From positions 1 to 64,000 of the forward strand of contig CALWKX010000022.1 in the NCBI GenBank assembly GCA_944381375.1: a DNA stretch of 64,000 nucleotides, given 5' to 3'. A program made the position numbers and the translations under genes. The notes beneath the pieces are model-generated. The model was given only the letters and a program-made list of their open reading frames with translations. It searched no databases and was not told where the DNA came from. Each line of letters opens with the position of its first letter. Positions within the stretch are counted from its first letter, which is position 1. This stretch comes from an uncultured Lachnospiraceae bacterium. GTDB taxonomy: Bacteria; Bacillota; Clostridia; Eubacteriales; Anaerofustaceae. Positions 61,548 to 64,000 of the stretch are shown here, piece by piece.

Positions 61548-61562
61548 CAATATAAAGCCCTT

Positions 61563-62531
61563 TTATTTATTTCCCTGCGGTTCAAACAATATGCTTACAG
61601 ACTTGCCAGTATGAATTCTGTAAATCGACTGAGCCAAAAGCTGAGCGATGCTTACCACTTCTACTTTCCCTCCGAGTTTATCTTCGGATATAGGAATCGT
61701 ATTCGTTGCTATAAGCTTTTCGATCGCTGATGAGTTTATTCTGTCCATAGCAGGTCCGGAAAGCAAAGCATGAGTGCACGCCGCAAATATTCTTGCAGCG
61801 CCTAACGCCTTCAGTGCATTTGCCGCTCCTACAAGAGTCCCTGCGGTATCAACAATGTCGTCTATCAGAATAACGTCTTTATTTTCCACATTCCCTATAA
61901 CATGCATAACTTCAGCAACGTTTTCTTTGGGACGTCTTTTATCTATTATAGCCATGGGGACGCCAAGCTGCTCAGCAAATGAACGAGAACGTTTAGCGCT
62001 TCCGACGTCAGGAGCTACTATTACTAAATTCTTCATATCAAAATCATGCGTGCTGATATAATCCGCAATCAACGGAAGAGCCATAAGCCTGTCCACCGGT
62101 ATATTGAAAAAGCCCTGAATCTGATCAGCATGAAGATCAACCGTTATAACTCTGTCCGCGCCGGATACTCCGATAAGATCAGCCACAAGCTTAGCCGTTA
62201 TGGGAACTCTAGCCTTATCTTTGCGGTCCTGGCGAGCATAACCGTAATAAGGTATTACCAAATTAATCCTGCCTGCCGAAGCCCTTTTAAGAGCGTCCGT
62301 TATTATGAGTATCTCCATTAGATTGTCATTGACGGGCGGACATGACGATTGTATTACAAATACGTCGTTGCCTCTTATGGAGTCATTGATTTTGACCGAA
62401 ATTTCACCGTCAGCAAATCTTTTGACCTCTGTCGGACAAAGCGGTATGTCAAGGTATTCGCTGATTTCATTTGACAGCGGAAGGCTTGCATTGCCGGATA
62501 TCAGGCTGATATCAGAATAGTTTCCGTTCAT
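61563..62531 (-). CDS. prs: Ribose-phosphate pyrophosphokinase
   Basis: A 322-residue PRPP synthetase. Key parts are FADGEISVKINDSIRGNDVFVIQS, the flexible loop YYGYARQDRKDKARVPITAK, TVDLHADQIQGFF and the PRPP-binding loop VILIDDIVDTAGTL. It lies between glmU and the transketolase genes. Confidence 0.96.
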   Translation of the reverse strand: MNGNYSDISLISGNASLPLSNEISEYLDIPLCPTEVKRFADGEISVKINDSIRGNDVFVIQSSCPPVNDNLMEILIITDALKRASAGRINLVIPYYGYARQDRKDKARVPITAKLVADLIGVSGADRVITVDLHADQIQGFFNIPVDRLMALPLIADYISTHDFDMKNLVIVAPDVGSAKRSRSFAEQLGVPMAIIDKRRPKENVAEVMHVIGNVENKDVILIDDIVDTAGTLVGAANALKALGAARIFAACTHALLSGPAMDRINSSAIEKLIATNTIPISEDKLGGKVEVVSIAQLLAQSIYRIHTGKSVSILFEPQGNK

Positions 62532-62557
62532 AATTGAATTCTCCCTGCTATGATTGA

Positions 62558-63913
62558 TTATTCTTCGTTATTTTTATTTCTTTTCTTCAAAGTTTCCTTG
62601 CACCTGGCAATTGCAAACGTATCATCTTCCAAGTCCTTTGTAATTGTAGAACCTGCGGCGATAAGCACGCGGCTGCCTATTTTTACAGGAGCTATAAGGT
62701 TAGTATTGCATCCAATAAACGATTCATCGCCTATTACCGTTTTGTGTTTATTCACGCCGTCATAATTTGCAAATACAACTCCGCAGCCTAAATTTACATT
62801 TTTGCCTATTTCGCCGTCTCCCACATAAGTAAGATGCGCTGCGGAACTTTTTTCGTCAATTATGGAATTTTTGACTTCAACAAAATTCCCAAGCTTTACA
62901 TTATTTTTGATCAAAGTTTTAGGCCTGAGATGGGCATAAGGGCCTATCCGGCAAAAATCCCTCACTTCACATTCCTCCAAAGTAGAGGTATCTATAAAAT
63001 TGCCGCTGCCTATTTTGCTCAATGAGATTCTTGAGCTGATTATAGTATTATTGCACCCTATCTCACTGCCGGAATTTATGATAGTGTTCGGATAAAGCGT
63101 TGTGCCCGCACCTATTACTACGCCAGCGTCTATATAAGTTGTATTAGGATCGATCATTTTTACGCCGTTTAACATATGGCGTTCATTGATTTTTTTACGC
63201 ATCAGCCTTTCACATTCGCTTAAATCAGCCAGCGTATTAGCGCCCAAAACCACATTAGGATCATCACACATGTAGGCATCAGCTCTCAAGCCGTTTTTTA
63301 TAAACAGCTCTACTGCGTCAGTAAGATAATATTCATTCTGATTATTATCACAGCCTATTTCGCCGAGAACATCCAAAAGGCAATGAGCATCAAATATATA
63401 TGCTCCGGAATTAACCTCATTGATATACAATTGCTCTTTTGTGCAGTCTTTTTTTTCAGTAATGCGCTTAAGCGATCCGTTCTCGCGTATGATGCGCCCA
63501 TATGAAAGCGGATTCTCAAGATTAGCGGTAAGCACTGCCAGCTTTAGGTCATTATCACAATAAAAATCCATAAATGCCCGGAGCGTGTTTTCGTCAATCA
63601 AAGGTGCGTCTCCGCACAAAATTATTACCGGTCCGTCTGTCAGAAAATCCTTTGCGCACATCACGGCGTGAGCCGTTCCGAGCTGCTTTTCCTGATTATA
63701 ATATGAATATCCGCTTCCAATATGATTTCTTACAGTATCGCCTTTATATCCCGTAACTATACCTATGTTTTTAACGCCTGCATCGTTAAGGCCAGAAATC
63801 ACATGTTCCAAAAGAGATTTGCCGCAAATTTCGCTTAAAACTTTAGGCATTTCGCTTTTCATTCGCTTGCCCAAACCTGCCGCTAAAATTAAAGCGGAAA
63901 AATTCTCGTACAT
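62558..63913 (-). CDS. glmU: Bifunctional UDP-GlcNAc pyrophosphorylase / GlcN-1-P acetyltransferase
   Basis: A 451-residue enzyme. The uridyltransferase half has LILAAGLGKRMKSEMPKVL (8-26), LGTAHAVMCA and LCGDAPLI. The left-handed beta-helix acetyltransferase half shows hexapeptide repeats, with the catalytic His in KSSAAHLTYVGDGEIG. It makes UDP-GlcNAc for peptidoglycan. The glmU-prs pair is the usual Bacillota order. GGAG precedes the ATG. Confidence 0.96.
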   Translation of the reverse strand: MYENFSALILAAGLGKRMKSEMPKVLSEICGKSLLEHVISGLNDAGVKNIGIVTGYKGDTVRNHIGSGYSYYNQEKQLGTAHAVMCAKDFLTDGPVIILCGDAPLIDENTLRAFMDFYCDNDLKLAVLTANLENPLSYGRIIRENGSLKRITEKKDCTKEQLYINEVNSGAYIFDAHCLLDVLGEIGCDNNQNEYYLTDAVELFIKNGLRADAYMCDDPNVVLGANTLADLSECERLMRKKINERHMLNGVKMIDPNTTYIDAGVVIGAGTTLYPNTIINSGSEIGCNNTIISSRISLSKIGSGNFIDTSTLEECEVRDFCRIGPYAHLRPKTLIKNNVKLGNFVEVKNSIIDEKSSAAHLTYVGDGEIGKNVNLGCGVVFANYDGVNKHKTVIGDESFIGCNTNLIAPVKIGSRVLIAAGSTITKDLEDDTFAIARCKETLKKRNKNNEE

Positions 63914-64000
63914 AATAATAACTCCATAAATTGATATAACTTATTACTACGCTTAACGAATTTTATTATACACTTCAACGGTTAAAAATGATAGCCGTTA
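63914..64000 (-). promoter_or_regulatory. Upstream region of glmU with a TATAAT box
   Basis: On the minus strand TATAAT lies at 63965-63970, about 50 nt before the start, without a good -35 box at the right distance. No gene is visible to the window edge. Confidence 0.45.

Overview
The window looks like a chromosomal segment of a strictly anaerobic, endospore-forming, low-GC Bacillota (class Clostridia). Spore genes (sleB-ypeB, ylbJ), a hisS-aspS T-box, a split transketolase, several TTG starts, strong GGAGG ribosome binding sites and many ferredoxin-like iron-sulfur proteins all point there. I cannot name the genus.

Layout. Positions 1-2,800 are accessory DNA, visibly more GC-rich in parts: the tail of a type III toxin-antitoxin locus (48-nt antitoxin RNA repeats, terminator, ToxN/CptN/TenpN-like toxin), a nitrilase lodged inside a broken copy of a small mobile-element gene, an intact copy of that gene, and tnpV. 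Positions 2,900-13,600 hold a cysteine desulfurase, a YhfC protein with a lipoprotein, a TetR-MATE pair, a CPA2 antiporter, tRNA-Lys, an ABC transporter and endonuclease III. Positions 13,808-22,629 are one minus-strand operon in the order hdrB-hdrC-hdrA-flxD-flxC-flxB-flxA-frdB-frdA. This is a complete FlxABCD-HdrABC electron-bifurcation module joined to a soluble two-subunit fumarate-reductase-like enzyme. I infer that NADH electrons are split between ferredoxin and fumarate (or a related unsaturated acid).

Positions 23,000-31,400 carry pdxA-like and proC genes, a yhaO-yhaN-mnmA operon and an M29 aminopeptidase. Positions 31,400-35,250 are a decaying amino-acid or C-S-lyase cluster: a frameshifted PatB/MalY, a DcuC pseudogene with an internal deletion, RidA and a YheO/DauR-type regulator. 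Positions 35,400-44,100 hold a glycosyltransferase, a DtxR-feoA-feoA-feoB ferrous-iron locus with two matching operators, and hisS-aspS behind a T-box. The rest is housekeeping, envelope and spore functions: deoC, a clostripain-family lipoprotein, ylbJ-prmC-rsmD-coaD, thiT behind a TPP riboswitch, a class A PBP, a glucosaminidase, sleB-ypeB, carD, transketolase halves, prs and glmU.

The most unusual non-coding signal is a family of six intergenic elements (about 2,812, 13,625, 22,929, 49,932, 52,139 and 59,611). Each has an outer stem of 12-30 bp enclosing exactly three hairpins, and the middle hairpin is always 5-9 bp with a 3-nt loop. Their sequences are almost unrelated, so the architecture is conserved and the sequence is not. 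All six lie within about 35 nt of a stop codon.

All calls come from reading the sequence alone. No database search or folding program was run, so family names rest on motif recognition.
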